Below, piece by piece: positions 44,275 to 53,840 of a DNA stretch of 64,000 nucleotides; position 1 is the stretch's first letter; each line of letters begins with the position of its first letter. Position numbers and translations under genes: made by a program. The DNA is from Nodosilinea sp. PGN35 (lineage in GTDB: Bacteria; Cyanobacteriota; Cyanobacteriia; Phormidesmidales; Phormidesmidaceae), in contig NZ_JAQKQJ010000009.1 of the NCBI RefSeq assembly GCF_029109325.1, positions 148,434 through 212,433 of the forward strand, written 5' to 3'. Under the pieces are notes generated by a model. It was given only the letters and a program-made list of their open reading frames with translations. It did no database searches and was not told the origin of the DNA.

Positions 44275-44799
44275 ATGCCAATTCAGCCTAAGACCACACC
44301 CCTCGGCGAACTGTTGCAGCGGGCCGGGCTGCTCTCCCCAGCCCAGCTTGAGGTGGTGCTGCAAGATCAGCGGTGGCAGCCCGACCTTAGAATTGGCGAC
44401 ATTTTGGAGCTGCGCGGCTGGGTCAAGCGCGACGCCATCGAGTTTTTTGCCGAACAGTGGCCGCAGCTGGCCACGGGTGGCCGCGATCGCCCCCTGGGCT
44501 ACTACTTGCAGCAGGCGGGGCTGCTCGACGCCCACCAGGTAGAGGCCCTGCTCAAGGAGCAGCAGCAGGCGGGGCTGCGCATTGGGGCGCTGGCGGTTTT
44601 GCACGGCTGGCTCTCCCAGGAGACGCTCGACTGGTTTCTGCGATCGCTGGCCCCTGAAGAATCTGCCTCCTCAGCTTTTATCAAGCGGCGGCAGGTGGCT
44701 CCTAATCAGGCGCAGACTAGCTCACCCAAGCCAGTCACAGAGTCCCCGGCTAAGGCATCAACCGAGCCTAGCCTGGATGATATTTCCTGGGCTGGCTAA
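44275..44799 (+). CDS. Tandem MshEN-like domain protein
   Basis: 174 residues from the ATG at 44275, which follows a ~43-codon in-frame leader of poor composition. It has two similar halves: GELLQRAGLLSPAQLEVVLQ with LRIGDILELRGWVKRDAIEF, and GYYLQQAGLLDAHQVEALLK with LRIGALAVLHGWLSQETLDW. This paired pattern, L-x-x-x-G-L-L-x-x-x-Q-x-x-x-x-L then G-x-L-x-x-x-G-W-x, is that of the MshEN domain of type II secretion and type IV pilus ATPases, known in some members to bind cyclic di-GMP. The C-terminal 45 residues are disordered (Ser/Pro/Thr). There is no ATPase domain here. Function unknown; a nucleotide-binding adaptor is a guess. Confidence 0.65.
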   Translation: MPIQPKTTPLGELLQRAGLLSPAQLEVVLQDQRWQPDLRIGDILELRGWVKRDAIEFFAEQWPQLATGGRDRPLGYYLQQAGLLDAHQVEALLKEQQQAGLRIGALAVLHGWLSQETLDWFLRSLAPEESASSAFIKRRQVAPNQAQTSSPKPVTESPAKASTEPSLDDISWAG

Positions 44800-44824
44800 A
44801 CGGGATAGTGGCTAAACTATCGGC

Positions 44825-45064
44825 ATGGTAGCCCTTCCCCCACTGACTCCAGAGCTGCTAGAGCAGATGACTGAGGCCATTGTGCTGTGCCATTCAGTAT
44901 TGGCAGAGTTTGAGCCGCTGCTGGAGTTTACGTTGTATGCAGTGCAGTTTCGCTATGGATTTATGGATACGCTCGATGAGCCACCAGATCGGGAGGGGGC
45001 GATCGCACTCGCAATAGTCTGTATGCTGCTGCGGCTAGCCAGTAGTAGCGATCGCCCCTGCTAG
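44825..45064 (+). CDS. Small protein of unknown function, possibly a worn HEPN-like gene
   Basis: 79 residues: MVALPPLTPELLEQMTEAIV and on. The middle FTLYAVQFRYGFMDTLDEPP with DREGAIALAIV resembles the end of cyanobacterial HEPN-type proteins (Y-x-V-x-x-R-Y-G-F-M-D-x-x-x-D). The last ~12 residues (LLRLASSSDRPC) look unlike the family. The gene may be intact but shortened, or frameshifted at its end. It lies among decayed toxin-antitoxin genes, which supports the latter. Confidence 0.45.
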   Translation: MVALPPLTPELLEQMTEAIVLCHSVLAEFEPLLEFTLYAVQFRYGFMDTLDEPPDREGAIALAIVCMLLRLASSSDRPC

Positions 45065-45094
45065 CGTGAGTCAATACGTCAGCTTGGTCTAAGC

Positions 45095-45268
45095 ATGGCA
45101 ACCTACCCTATCAACCTGCCCCTCCAACTTCAGCAAGAAGCCGCCCAATGGGCCACTAGTCAGGGCATAGCCTTAGTTGTAGGGCGAATAATTCGCATGG
45201 CTCACCCAATCCGCCGGGCGTGCTGGGTTCCACTGCGTTTCACCCAACCTACTACTTACCCGTTTTGA
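45095..45268 (+). pseudogene. Antitoxin-like gene start fused to an intergenic repeat
   Basis: The frame begins MATYPINLPLQLQQEAAQWA then TSQGIAL, the typical opening of small cyanobacterial ribbon-helix-helix/HicB-like antitoxins. It then runs into unrelated codons (VVGRIIRMAHPIRRACWVPL) up to a TGA. The foreign part (about 45180-45262), read on the minus strand, contains GTAGGTTGGGTGAAACGCAG, a widespread cyanobacterial intergenic repeat. The gene was therefore cut after ~27 codons by this repeat. Confidence 0.55.
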
Positions 45269-45284
45269 GATAGTCAAATACGGA

Positions 45285-45859
45285 CTATGCCAAGGGCCAC
45301 CTTAAGGCAAACCCTGGTAATACCGCTTCTCCTGACAAAAGAGCAGGAAATGGAACCTTTTCAACAGCTAAGTTGGGACGGTAAATTTCAACCGTTTGCT
45401 TTTGAGGGTTAATCAACCAGCCCAGACGCAGCCCGCTAGCCAAATACTCCTGCATTTTGTCCTGCAGCGGCGGCAGGGCATCGGTTTTAGAACATAGCTC
45501 AATCACAAAATCAGGGCAAATAGGCGGAAAGCCAGTCCTTTCCTCAGGCGTTAACCGTTGCCATCGCGACAGCTCAACCCAGGCCGCATCAGGAGATCGG
45601 TCGCCGCCCCCCGGCAGTTTGAACATGGTTGATGAGCTAACACCTTACCCAGCTTGGTCTGACGATTCCACAGCGTCAAATCGGTAATTAAATCGGCCTC
45701 ACGCTCTCCGCTTTCTCCGCCTACGGGTGACATAATCACCAACGCCCCCGACACTGAACGTTCCAACGGCGTCGTTGGGTTCGCTTCGCACAGACAATAA
45801 AACTGGTCATCGGTCAAGTTCACCCGGTCTAGGCTCAAAACCATTGGTAATTCAAACAT
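45285..45859 (-). pseudogene. Uma2 family gene broken by a frameshift
   Basis: Two overlapping frames together make one Uma2 protein. 45859 down to ~45640 reads MFELPMVLSLDRVNLTDDQF, then SGALVIMSPVGGESGEREAD, then LWNRQTKLGKV. From ~45640 the second frame gives SSTMFKLPGGGDRSPDAAWV, then FPPICPDFVIELCSKTDALP, QEYLASGLRLGWLINPQK and QTVEIYRP. Active-site residues (SPDAAWVE, DFVIELCS) are present in the second part. The break lies in GTGTTAGCTCATCAACC. One or two lost bases explain it. A sequencing error cannot be excluded, but the surrounding decay supports a real pseudogene. Confidence 0.8.
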
Positions 45860-45972
45860 GACCCCAGCCCCATTGCAGTAACCCTACTACTCATAACCTC
45901 GGATGATGCCCTGGTAATCGAATTGCCCTGCGGCATTCACCTTCCCCCTCTGCCGCTGACCAACCATCACAG

Positions 45973-46104
45973 CCTGAAACACTCCCCGACCCAGCCCTCG
46001 CCAACCTCCACCCCTGGACTCAAAACCTCATCGGCATCCTGCAAACAACCAAAGACGACAGCCAAGAAGCCTACATCAACTATCTAGAGGCTAAATACTC
46101 TTGA
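45973..46104 (+). pseudogene. C-terminal remnant of a PIN-associated antitoxin
   Basis: The frame ends PETLPDPALANLHPWTQNLI, GILQTTKDDSQEAYINYLEA, KYS, TGA. The final Y-x-x-Y-L-E-x-K-Y-S is the usual end of DUF6364-like antitoxins that pair with PIN toxins. The N-terminal DNA-binding part is not recognisable. The stop overlaps the TTG start of the PIN remnant (TTGA). Confidence 0.6.
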
Positions 46105-46292
46105 AGCAGGTTTTGTTCGACAGCGATGTCTTGCTAGACGTACTACTCAATCGCCAGCCCTTCGTCATAGCCTCTACCTAGGCATTAGATCTGGTTCCTA
46201 CCCAGCAGGCCAAGGGCTATCTTGCTGGCCATGCCGTTACTAACATTTACTACATTCTGCGAGATTCAGCGGTATCTCTACGCCATTCATTA
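46101..46292 (+). pseudogene. PIN-domain (VapC-like) toxin with internal stop
   Basis: From TTG at 46101: MKQVLFDSDVLLDVLLNRQP, FVIAST, TAG (46179-46181), then in the same frame ALDLVPTQQAKGYLAGHAVT, NIYYILRDSA. The D-S-D-V-x-L-D-V-L-L-x-R-x-P-F start and A-H-A-V-T-x-I-Y-Y-I block are those of PIN RNases. The frame then runs into an AATGCACC-type repeat, so the C-terminal acidic residues are lost. It is dead by both a nonsense mutation and a truncation. Confidence 0.8.
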
Positions 46293-46370
46293 GCCGCAAT
46301 GCACCGCTGGGGTATCGGGGGTAGCCCAGCAGGATTTGGAGCTAAAGCCATAGACAAATTGCCAGCTACA

Positions 46371-46396
46371 AAAAACCCCACTGGCACCAGTGGGGT
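46371..46396 (-). terminator. Rho-independent terminator of the DUF4278 gene
   Basis: CCCCACTGG (46376-46384) pairs with CCAGTGGGG (46387-46395), with T residues opposite 46371-46375 following on the minus strand. It is placed 41 bp downstream of the minus-strand gene at 46437-46613. Confidence 0.85.
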
Positions 46397-46436
46397 CGAT
46401 AGGTCGTTGTTCTTAGGAGGAAAGTCGTTAGCTTGT

Positions 46437-46613
46437 CTAGCGGGCGTAGGGAACGCCGCGATAGGTCAGAGTGGCGGGCTGCTGGCGCAGAGCCACGGCA
46501 AACTGCCTGCGAACGTAGGGACGGCCCATAAACATTGCCGTTTCGCCCGTGGTCGTCGCATCTACAGCGGGGGTAGACACTTCGTAGGATTGGCCGCGAT
46601 AGGTGAGTTGCAT
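46437..46613 (-). CDS. DUF4278 small cyanobacterial protein
   Basis: 58 residues: MQLTYRGQSYEVSTPAVDAT, then FMGRPYVRRQF and ATLTYRGVPYAR. The paired L-T-Y-R-G-x-x-Y motif at both ends, with a basic Y-R-G-x-x-Y-x-R finish, is the signature of DUF4278, a family of very small proteins found almost only in cyanobacteria. CCAGGAGCCCCCAGCT precedes the ATG. The gene is followed by its own terminator. Function unknown. Confidence 0.88.
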   Translation of the reverse strand: MQLTYRGQSYEVSTPAVDATTTGETAMFMGRPYVRRQFAVALRQQPATLTYRGVPYAR

Positions 46614-46795
46614 AGCTGGGGGCTCCTGGGTGACGTTTGGTTTGTCTCAACCCATTCATAGTCTCCCGAATCTTCGATTGGGAAAGTGATAGCGGCATTG
46701 GTCGATCGGTGATAATTCTGACCCAAGCATGTGAGCCACACCCCCCACCGAGATGATGCAGATCACGATTTAAGCACCTGCGCGGCGGCCTAGGG

Positions 46796-48307
46796 CTAAC
46801 CCAAAAACAGTTTGTAGGCGGGGTTTTGGTTTTCGTCCCAGTACTGGTAGCCCAGGGTGTCTAGAAAGGCTTGCCACTGGGGCATTTCATCCGGCGGCAC
46901 CTGGATGCCCGCCACAATGCGCCCGTAGTCGGAGCCGTTGTTGCGGTAGTGGAACAGGCTGATGTTCCAGTCGGGGCTCATGGCGCTGACGAACTTCATC
47001 AGCGCGCCGGGGCGTTCGGGAAACTCGAAGCGGTAGAGCAGTTCGTCGTGGGCCAGGGATGACTTGCCCCCCACCATGTGGCGCAGGTGCATTTTGGCAA
47101 GTTCGTCGTCGGTGAGATCCAGCGTCTTTAAACCCTTGGACTCAAACACCTGGGCCATGGCCGTCGCGTCGGCCCGCCCCTGCACCTCCAGCCCGACAAA
47201 AATGTGGGCCTCGTGGTTGTCGGCGATGCGGTAGTTAAACTCGGTCAGGTTGCGGGTGCCCAGGCATTCGCAGAAGGCCTTGAGGCTGCCAGGGGTTTCG
47301 GGAATGGTGACGGCGAAGATGGCCTCGCGGTGTTCGCCGATCTCAGCCCGCTCGGCCACAAAGCGGAGGCGATCGAAGTTCATGTTGGCCCCGCAGGCCA
47401 CGGCCACCAGGGTTTGGTCAGTGATGCCGGTGTGCTCCACGTAGGCTTTTGCGCCCGCGATCGCCAGCGCCCCGGCGGGCTCCAAAATTGAGCGGGTGTC
47501 CTCAAACACGTCTTTGATCGCCGCGCAGATGTCGTCGGTGCTGACCAGGATGATGTCGTCCACGTACTGCTGACAGAGGCGGAAGGTCTCTTCCCCCACC
47601 TGGCGCACGGCGACGCCGTCGGCGAACAGGCCCACGGTGCTCAGGCGCACCCGCTCTCCGGCTTTGAGCGATCGCGCCATGGCATCGGCCTCAACGGGCT
47701 CTACGCCAATGATTTTGACCTCAGGCCGCAGCCGTTTGACGTAGGCGGCAATGCCCGAAATCAGGCCGCCGCCGCCGATCGCCACAAAAATCGCGTGGAT
47801 GGGCTGGGGGTGCTGGCGCAAAATCTCCATGCCGATGGTGCCCTGACCGGCGATCACGTCCGGGTCGTCGAAGGGGTGGACAAAGGTGAGGCCCTTTTCC
47901 TCGGCCAGCTGGCGGGCGTGGGCGTAGGCGTCGTCGTAGGTTTCGCCGTAGAGCACCACCTCACCGCCCCGCGCCTTGACCGCGTTCACCTTCATCATCG
48001 GCGTCGTGGTGGGCATGACGATGATGGCGCGGGTGCCCATCTGCCTGGCCCCCAGCGCCACCCCCTGGGCGTGGTTGCCCGCCGACGACGCAATCACCCC
48101 GGCGGCGAGTTGCTCCGGCGACAGGTGGGCCATTTTGTTGTAGGCCCCGCGCAGCTTAAAGGAAAACACCGACTGCATGTCTTCGCGCTTCAGCAGCAGC
48201 TGGTTTTGCAGCCGCGTCGATAGGCCGGGGGCAATATCTAGGGGTGTTTCCTGGGCCACGTCGTAAACTCGGGCGGTGAGAATGCGTTCGAGGTAGTCGG
48301 TAGGCAT
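46796..48307 (-). CDS. ilvA: Threonine ammonia-lyase, biosynthetic
   Basis: 503 residues. It converts threonine to 2-oxobutanoate, the first step of isoleucine synthesis. The PLP fold shows LLLKREDMQSVFSFKLRGAY with the Schiff-base Lys in SFKLRGA, SSAGNHAQGVALGA, the AIGGGGLISGIA phosphate loop and VAVACGANMNFDRL near the end of the catalytic part. Two ACT-like regulatory domains follow (~330-410, IFAVTIPETPGSLKAFCECL; ~425-500, LYRFEFPERPGALMKFVSAM). Two ACT domains are the form that is inhibited by isoleucine. All expected parts are intact. Confidence 0.96.
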   Translation of the reverse strand: MPTDYLERILTARVYDVAQETPLDIAPGLSTRLQNQLLLKREDMQSVFSFKLRGAYNKMAHLSPEQLAAGVIASSAGNHAQGVALGARQMGTRAIIVMPTTTPMMKVNAVKARGGEVVLYGETYDDAYAHARQLAEEKGLTFVHPFDDPDVIAGQGTIGMEILRQHPQPIHAIFVAIGGGGLISGIAAYVKRLRPEVKIIGVEPVEADAMARSLKAGERVRLSTVGLFADGVAVRQVGEETFRLCQQYVDDIILVSTDDICAAIKDVFEDTRSILEPAGALAIAGAKAYVEHTGITDQTLVAVACGANMNFDRLRFVAERAEIGEHREAIFAVTIPETPGSLKAFCECLGTRNLTEFNYRIADNHEAHIFVGLEVQGRADATAMAQVFESKGLKTLDLTDDELAKMHLRHMVGGKSSLAHDELLYRFEFPERPGALMKFVSAMSPDWNISLFHYRNNGSDYGRIVAGIQVPPDEMPQWQAFLDTLGYQYWDENQNPAYKLFLG

Positions 48308-48383
48308 GGCCGGGAAGACGCGAAGGAATAGTCCTTCATCTTACGCCACCGACCCGGCGGCGCGATGGGCGCGAGACCTCCTC

Positions 48384-49901
48384 TCAGACTTCCAGCTTAA
48401 AGTAGGCCAGGGCTCGCTGGAGCTGAGCGGCCTGGGCCGCCATGTCGTGGCTGGAGGTGGCCAGCTGCTCAGCGGCGACGGCATTGTGCTGGGTGACTTC
48501 GTCGAGCTGCACCATGGCGCTGTTGATCTGGGCAATGCCGTTGTTTTGCTCCAGGCTCGAACGGGTGATATCGGCCATCAGCTCAGAGGTCTGCTGAATG
48601 CTGGGGACAATTTGCTTAAAGAGGTCGCCCGTGCGCTTGCTCACCACCATGCTGCGATCGGCCAGGGCGGTAATGTCTTCGGCGGCCTCGCGGCTGTGTT
48701 CAGCCAGCTTGCGCACCTCCTTGGCCACTACGGCAAACCCCCTGCCATGTTCTCCGGCCCGGGCGGCCTCCATGGTGGCGTTGAGGGCCAGCATATTGGT
48801 TTGCTCGGCGATGTCTTCAATCACGTTGATTTTGGCGATGATATCGCGCATCACCTGAACGGTCTCGGTGACCGCCTGTTCGCCCTCGTCCACCATGGTC
48901 GCCGATTTGACCGCCGATAGATAGGTGTGCTTGGCTTTGTCGGCATTGCCATTGATGATCGCATTCATCTGTTCAATCGACACGGTGGTTTGGGCGACCC
49001 CCGCCGCCTGCTTGGCATTGCCGGAGGAAAGCCCCTGGGCCGCATCGTTGAGATGGGCCGAAATCTCTAGCATGCGGTGGGCCGCCGCCTGCTCATCTTG
49101 AATGATGGTGGACAGGCGAGTTGTCATCAGCTGGAGCGCCCTCAGCATGCGGCCAATTTCATCGTCGCCACCGGCAGGAATTTCGACATTTAGATCGCCG
49201 TCGGCGACCCGCTGGGCGATCGCCGCCGTCGCCAAAATTGGCTGGGTGATGCGCCCCGCCAGGTAGTAGGCCAAGCTCACCACCACCAGGCCCAGCACAA
49301 TGCTGCCCCACAGGATGTACAGCGCCAGCTGGGACGCAAAATTGAGGGTATTGCCCAGGTCGTTTTCAAAGGCGGTCAGGCCATTTTGAGAATCGTTGAG
49401 AAAACTCTCGAGGGTTTGGTTGTAGGCCGCTTTCGTCTGCTGGTATGCCGCCCCGTCGAGTACCAGCAGGGCGGCGTCAGGATTGCCCGCCAGCAGTAGG
49501 TCAACGGCCTCGGTCTCGAGGGCCGCCAGTTTGTCGTTGAGTACTTTTTGCTGGTCAAAAAGCGCCTGAATTTTAGGATCGCTAGCCTCGGCCTGGGCGG
49601 CAATGATCAGGTCTTCCAGGGGGTCAAAGTAGGTGTCGTAGCGCTCTTGCCAGCGGCTGTCCTGGGTCAACACGTAGTTGCGCATTGACTGGGTTAGCAC
49701 CTCATCTAGCCAGAGAATCTGGTGGGCGCGGGAGAGCTGCTGCTGCGATGCGCTGACGGAAACCAGCATGGCGCGGATTTGGCCAACGGCATGGTAGGTC
49801 GCTGTGCCAACGGCGGCCAGCGTCATTGCGCCACAGAGATAACCCACAAAAATTCGGGTGCGAATTTTGCCAGCGGCTAATCTCTTAAATAAAGGCATCA
49901 T
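48384..49901 (-). CDS. Methyl-accepting chemotaxis protein
   Basis: 505 residues from the ATG at 49901 (AGGAAACC upstream). TM1 ([19 protein letters not shown]) is followed by a periplasmic four-helix-bundle sensor (~40-185), TM2 ([20 protein letters not shown]), a HAMP domain ([20 protein letters not shown]), and the methyl-accepting domain whose signalling tip contains [20 protein letters not shown] then [14 protein letters not shown]. No C-terminal pentapeptide for CheR/CheB is present. No che genes are adjacent. It may serve phototaxis or pilus motility, but the ligand is unknown. Confidence 0.93.
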   Translation of the reverse strand: MMPLFKRLAAGKIRTRIFVGYLCGAMTLAAVGTATYHAVGQIRAMLVSVSASQQQLSRAHQILWLDEVLTQSMRNYVLTQDSRWQERYDTYFDPLEDLIIAAQAEASDPKIQALFDQQKVLNDKLAALETEAVDLLLAGNPDAALLVLDGAAYQQTKAAYNQTLESFLNDSQNGLTAFENDLGNTLNFASQLALYILWGSIVLGLVVVSLAYYLAGRITQPILATAAIAQRVADGDLNVEIPAGGDDEIGRMLRALQLMTTRLSTIIQDEQAAAHRMLEISAHLNDAAQGLSSGNAKQAAGVAQTTVSIEQMNAIINGNADKAKHTYLSAVKSATMVDEGEQAVTETVQVMRDIIAKINVIEDIAEQTNMLALNATMEAARAGEHGRGFAVVAKEVRKLAEHSREAAEDITALADRSMVVSKRTGDLFKQIVPSIQQTSELMADITRSSLEQNNGIAQINSAMVQLDEVTQHNAVAAEQLATSSHDMAAQAAQLQRALAYFKLEV

Positions 49902-50248
49902 CACGGTTTCCTATTTTTTGTAGATGGAGTTAGCGGGCGGTGGCGACAGTGTCAGCAGCGGCGGCTCGTCAGGGGCGATCGCAGGCGAGACAGCCCCTCG
50001 ATAGCCAGCCCTAGAAGATACTCCTGACCGGCGGCAAGGTGCTTGAGGGGAGCCGAGAATGCTCCACAATTTTTCCCGTTTTGAGGTGCTACGCAACGTT
50101 TCCGTTGCCAATGAGTTTTTTGTCCTCGAGGTTTTCCAGGCCGCAGCAGAGGCTTGGGGGGAATATCCATAGTTTGAGAAAGGCAGGGGCCAGGGCGCTG
50201 CCGTCGGTATCCTGCGATAGAGTTACAGAGGAAATTGGCGCAGTGCCT
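49902..50248. other. Divergent promoter region, ~350 bp
   Basis: It separates the minus-strand chemoreceptor and the plus-strand membrane protein. An in-frame extension of the latter reaches 50039 but has a poor composition. No repeat, RNA gene or clear operator was seen. Confidence 0.4.
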
Positions 50249-52516
50249 ATGCCCCTCCCTTCGTCTCGTCATCCCAAGGCTGCCCAGGCCAGCGCCCCTG
50301 GGGCCGTGCAGGTCTGGGTCGGTACCAGGCCAAAGCAGCTCTGGCGCAGACTGCTGGGTCTGGCTCTGGTTGGCGTCGGCATCGGCGGCGGGCTGCTGCT
50401 GCTGGGGTTCAGCTTTCGCCTGGGGCTACGGCTGATGCTCGACCCCGAGGCGCTCCCGCTGGTGCTAGCCCGGTTTCAGCGATCGCAGCAGGTTGCCCTC
50501 CCCGCCGCCACCAGCCTGGAAGACCTGCGCCAGCAGGCGCAGGCGGCCCGACAGCAGGTAGGCGAACCCCTGCGGCTAGAGGTCGCCAACGGCGGTGAAG
50601 TGCTGATTGTGCCGGTGCTGGAGGAAGGGTCAGGGGCGATCGCATCGCTGCATCTGTTCCAGCGCGAGGGCGGCGAAGCGGAACTGCGGGCGATCGCCAC
50701 CCTCCCCATTGCCCCCCTGCCCAAAGACACGGTGCTAGCGCCCTGGCTCAACAGTCCCCAGGCACCTACTGCTGCACCCGGAGCGTTTGATCTCACCCGC
50801 GTGGTGCCGCTGCCGGAGCCCCCCGTCGCCGACGACGGTCTCTGGCTTACCCTGGAGGGCACCTGGCAGCAGCAGGGGCTCACCCTGCGCTACGGTCAGC
50901 TGCTGTACGTCAATGCCCAGGCCCAGCGGCTCGAGCTGTTAATGCCCTGGAGCAGCCCGGCCAACCGCCCGCCCCAGTGGGCCGACCTCGATGGCGACGG
51001 CCCCAGCGATTTAATTATTGATGAAACCGTGGGGCTAGATCCGGCCCTGCGGGGGTTGCAGGTGATGCCAGGGCCTCGGGTGCAGCCGGTGTCGTGGGTG
51101 CGCGTGCCGGTGGATGCTGGCGATCAGGCGAGCCGCTACCAGCAGGCCCTACGGCTGGCCCGAGGCGGGCTATGGCACCCTGCCCAGGGCCAGCTGGCCA
51201 ACCTCAAAACCGCCCTGGGCCAAGGCTGGAACCCGACGGCAGAGGCCCAGCTGCGGCTGATCGAGCGCCATGGGGCCATCACCCGACAGCAGGCTGAGCA
51301 AGACTGGTCAACGCCAACCCAGCACATTCTGGCCCTGCTGATCGACGGGCGATGGGAGACCGCCCTGACCCAGCTGGAGGCCAGCCCCCAGCTGCTGCCC
51401 ACCCTGCTGACCCGGCTGGGGGTTGACCAGGGTCGCCTGTGGAACCGCATTACCGCCGCCGCCGCCCTGCCCGACCCACCGCCTGCGGTATATATCTGGG
51501 GCGGAATAGCCCTCAAGGCCCAGCAAACCCAGCCCGCCAATCGCGATGGGGCCACCCCAGACTGGCTCAACCGGCAGCCGGTGCCCGCCGCCGCTCGCCA
51601 GCGGTTGGCCAAGGTTTTAGCTACGCTGACCCCAACCCCGCCGCCATCCGTTGCCAGCGCTAAGACCGCCGGAACCACAGCCACGCCTGTCACGGCCACC
51701 TCCGGCCCTGAGGCGATCGCGCTGCCGCCCCTCACTGCTCTCATTGGCCAGGCCCAGCCCATCGCCCCGCCTGAGACGGGCTACGCCGCACCGGGGCAAT
51801 CCTTCGATGCCGCCCTGGGTCAGTGGTACGCCATCGATCTGCGGGCGGTTCACCAGAGCCAGACCTGGCAGCGGGGGGAGGGAACTCTACCCGCCGGGGC
51901 AACTCCGCCTGCGGTCTGGCCCCTGGTGCAGCCTGCAGTGGCATCACCGCAGCTGCTGCGGTGGGTCAGCCCGACAACGGGTGTTTCGGCCCCCGTGACG
52001 GTGCGGGGGCTGCGCCTGAGCAACGGCAACGTAACGCTTCTGGCCACCGGCCCGGCCCCCCATACCTCTGCCCTGCCGCCGCTGGTGTTTTCCCAGGGGG
52101 CGCTGCGGTGGCTTGACGCAAGCCAGGGCCAAACGGCAGAACCGGGGGCGATCGCCGCCGCCGCCGCCGCCATCTTTGGCAACCAGCCGTCCCCTGCTGA
52201 GGCGGCCAGAAGCCTGGCTACCCTGGCCCAGCACAGCATCGACCTGACCGGCAACGGCCAGCTAGAGCGGGTGCTGACCTGGGATGAGGCGGCCCTGGCG
52301 CAGCTCAAGACCTGGCAAGTTCAGGTGGAGACCACCTCCCCCAAGACCATCATCTTGGGCGCAGATAACCGAGTGCTCTACAGCGATCTGTTCGCTCCTC
52401 AGACCGTAGTGGCGCTGACTAACCCAGCCGCAGGCGGGCCGGTGGGGCTGCTGGTGCATCGGCCAGAGGGGTACGAACTGCTGTTCTGGCTCGCTGCTGA
52501 GCAACGGTTTGAGTAG
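50249..52516 (+). CDS. Large single-span membrane protein, unknown function
   Basis: 755 residues from the ATG at 50249; GTG/ATG codons further upstream are possible. After a ~35-residue cytoplasmic leader comes one helix (LLGLALVGVGIGGGLLLLGF), followed by a large extracytoplasmic region. This contains LRLEVANGGEVLIVPVLEEG, WADLDGDGPSDLIIDETVGL (like a calcium-binding FG-GAP loop), an Ala/Pro/Thr-rich linker (~445-505), and near the end DLTGNGQLERVLTWDEAALA, a second D-x-[TD]-G-x-G-x-x-x loop. It is conserved-looking but I cannot name the family. No enzyme motif was seen. It precedes the class V aminotransferase by 67 bp. Confidence 0.65.
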   Translation: MPLPSSRHPKAAQASAPGAVQVWVGTRPKQLWRRLLGLALVGVGIGGGLLLLGFSFRLGLRLMLDPEALPLVLARFQRSQQVALPAATSLEDLRQQAQAARQQVGEPLRLEVANGGEVLIVPVLEEGSGAIASLHLFQREGGEAELRAIATLPIAPLPKDTVLAPWLNSPQAPTAAPGAFDLTRVVPLPEPPVADDGLWLTLEGTWQQQGLTLRYGQLLYVNAQAQRLELLMPWSSPANRPPQWADLDGDGPSDLIIDETVGLDPALRGLQVMPGPRVQPVSWVRVPVDAGDQASRYQQALRLARGGLWHPAQGQLANLKTALGQGWNPTAEAQLRLIERHGAITRQQAEQDWSTPTQHILALLIDGRWETALTQLEASPQLLPTLLTRLGVDQGRLWNRITAAAALPDPPPAVYIWGGIALKAQQTQPANRDGATPDWLNRQPVPAAARQRLAKVLATLTPTPPPSVASAKTAGTTATPVTATSGPEAIALPPLTALIGQAQPIAPPETGYAAPGQSFDAALGQWYAIDLRAVHQSQTWQRGEGTLPAGATPPAVWPLVQPAVASPQLLRWVSPTTGVSAPVTVRGLRLSNGNVTLLATGPAPHTSALPPLVFSQGALRWLDASQGQTAEPGAIAAAAAAIFGNQPSPAEAARSLATLAQHSIDLTGNGQLERVLTWDEAALAQLKTWQVQVETTSPKTIILGADNRVLYSDLFAPQTVVALTNPAAGGPVGLLVHRPEGYELLFWLAAEQRFE

Positions 52517-52583
52517 CGACCCATGGCCCGTTTTGCCTGGCCGATCCCAAGCCAGCCCCCAGCAGCAGTTAGGAGGTTAGACC

Positions 52584-53822
52584 TTGACCCACAATTTTTC
52601 CCCGCCGCTCGATCTCGCCTTTGTTCGTCAGCAATTTCCTTCGCTGGCGGGCGACTGGATCTTTTTCGACAACGCGGGCGGTTCGCAAATTCTCAAACCC
52701 GTGGTCGATCGCATCACCGCATTTCTCTACGAGTCGAACGTGCAGCTGGGAGCCAGCTACGCCCTGTCGCAGCGGGCGACGGAGCGGGTGGCGGCGGGGG
52801 CTCAGGCCATGGCCACGCTGGTCAACGCCGCCGACCCAGCGGAGGTGGTGCTCGGCCCCAGCACCTCCGCGCTGTTGCGCATGCTGGCCCAGTGCTTTCG
52901 GCCCACCCTGCAACCGGGCGATGAAATTGTTGTCACCAATGCCGACCACGAAGCCAACATCAGCCCCTGGGTAGAGCTGGAGCGCGCGGGCATGGTGGTC
53001 AAGTTCTGGCGGGTGAACCCCACCACCCTGGAACTAGACCTGGCCGATCTAGAGGCCTTGCTGACGTCAAAAACTCGCCTGGTCGCCGTCACCCACACGT
53101 CGAATGTGTTGGGCAGCATTCAGCCGGTGCGGGCGATCGCCGATCTCGTCCACAGCCACGGCGCGCTACTCTGCGTCGATGGAGTCGCCTTTGCTCCCCA
53201 CCGCCGCGTCGATGTGCAGGCTTTGGATGTCGATTTCTATACCTTCAGCCTCTACAAGGTGTACGGCCCCCACATGGCACTGCTCTACGGCAAAAAAGAG
53301 CTGCTGCTGACGCTGCCCGGCTACAACCACTACTTCATCGACGACAGGGCGATTCCCTACAAATTTCAGCCGGGGGACAGCAGCTACGAGCTGAGCTACA
53401 GCCTCACAGCCATTACCGACTATTTCACCGCTCTGGGCCAGCACCACGGCCAGCCCGGTGAAGCCGACCCCATCGATCAGGCCTTTGCCCTGATTCAGCA
53501 GCACGAAGCAGCCCTCAACGAACGGCTGCTCTCGTTCCTGCACAGTCGCCCCAGGGTGCGGGTCATTGGCCGAGACGCAGCTGACCCGACCCAACGCGTT
53601 TCCACCATTTCCTTTGTGGTGGAGGGGGTGAGCAGCGACCAAATTCCGCCCCGGCTCGACAGCCACAACATTGCCATTCGCTACGGCCATTTCTACGCCC
53701 TGCGGCTGATCGAAGCTCTAGGGCTGCTGCCCCAGCAGGGCGTGGTGCGGGTCAGCATGGTGCACTACAACACCCTTGAGGAATGCGATCGCCTGATTGA
53801 GCAGCTAGAGAACCTTCTGTAG
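52584..53822 (+). CDS. Class V aminotransferase / cysteine desulfurase-like protein
   Basis: 412 residues from a TTG at 52584, supported by AGGAGG seven bases upstream. The fold is that of the VIOLAXANTHIN/selenocysteine-lyase-like PLP enzymes: FFDNAGGSQILKPVVDRITA, LGPSTSALLRMLAQCF, VTNADHEANISPWVELE, VAVTHTSNVLGSIQPVRAIA, LLCVDGVAFAPHRRVDVQAL, then FYTFSLYKVYGPH with the PLP Lys. The C-terminal ISFVVEGVSSDQIPPRLDSH is the small domain. The active Cys of true desulfurases is not evident, so it may act as an aminotransferase or lyase. It is a member of the cyanobacterial VC1184-like branch (tentative). Confidence 0.82.
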   Translation: MTHNFSPPLDLAFVRQQFPSLAGDWIFFDNAGGSQILKPVVDRITAFLYESNVQLGASYALSQRATERVAAGAQAMATLVNAADPAEVVLGPSTSALLRMLAQCFRPTLQPGDEIVVTNADHEANISPWVELERAGMVVKFWRVNPTTLELDLADLEALLTSKTRLVAVTHTSNVLGSIQPVRAIADLVHSHGALLCVDGVAFAPHRRVDVQALDVDFYTFSLYKVYGPHMALLYGKKELLLTLPGYNHYFIDDRAIPYKFQPGDSSYELSYSLTAITDYFTALGQHHGQPGEADPIDQAFALIQQHEAALNERLLSFLHSRPRVRVIGRDAADPTQRVSTISFVVEGVSSDQIPPRLDSHNIAIRYGHFYALRLIEALGLLPQQGVVRVSMVHYNTLEECDRLIEQLENLL

Positions 53823-53840
53823 AACGAGCCCTGGCCATGC

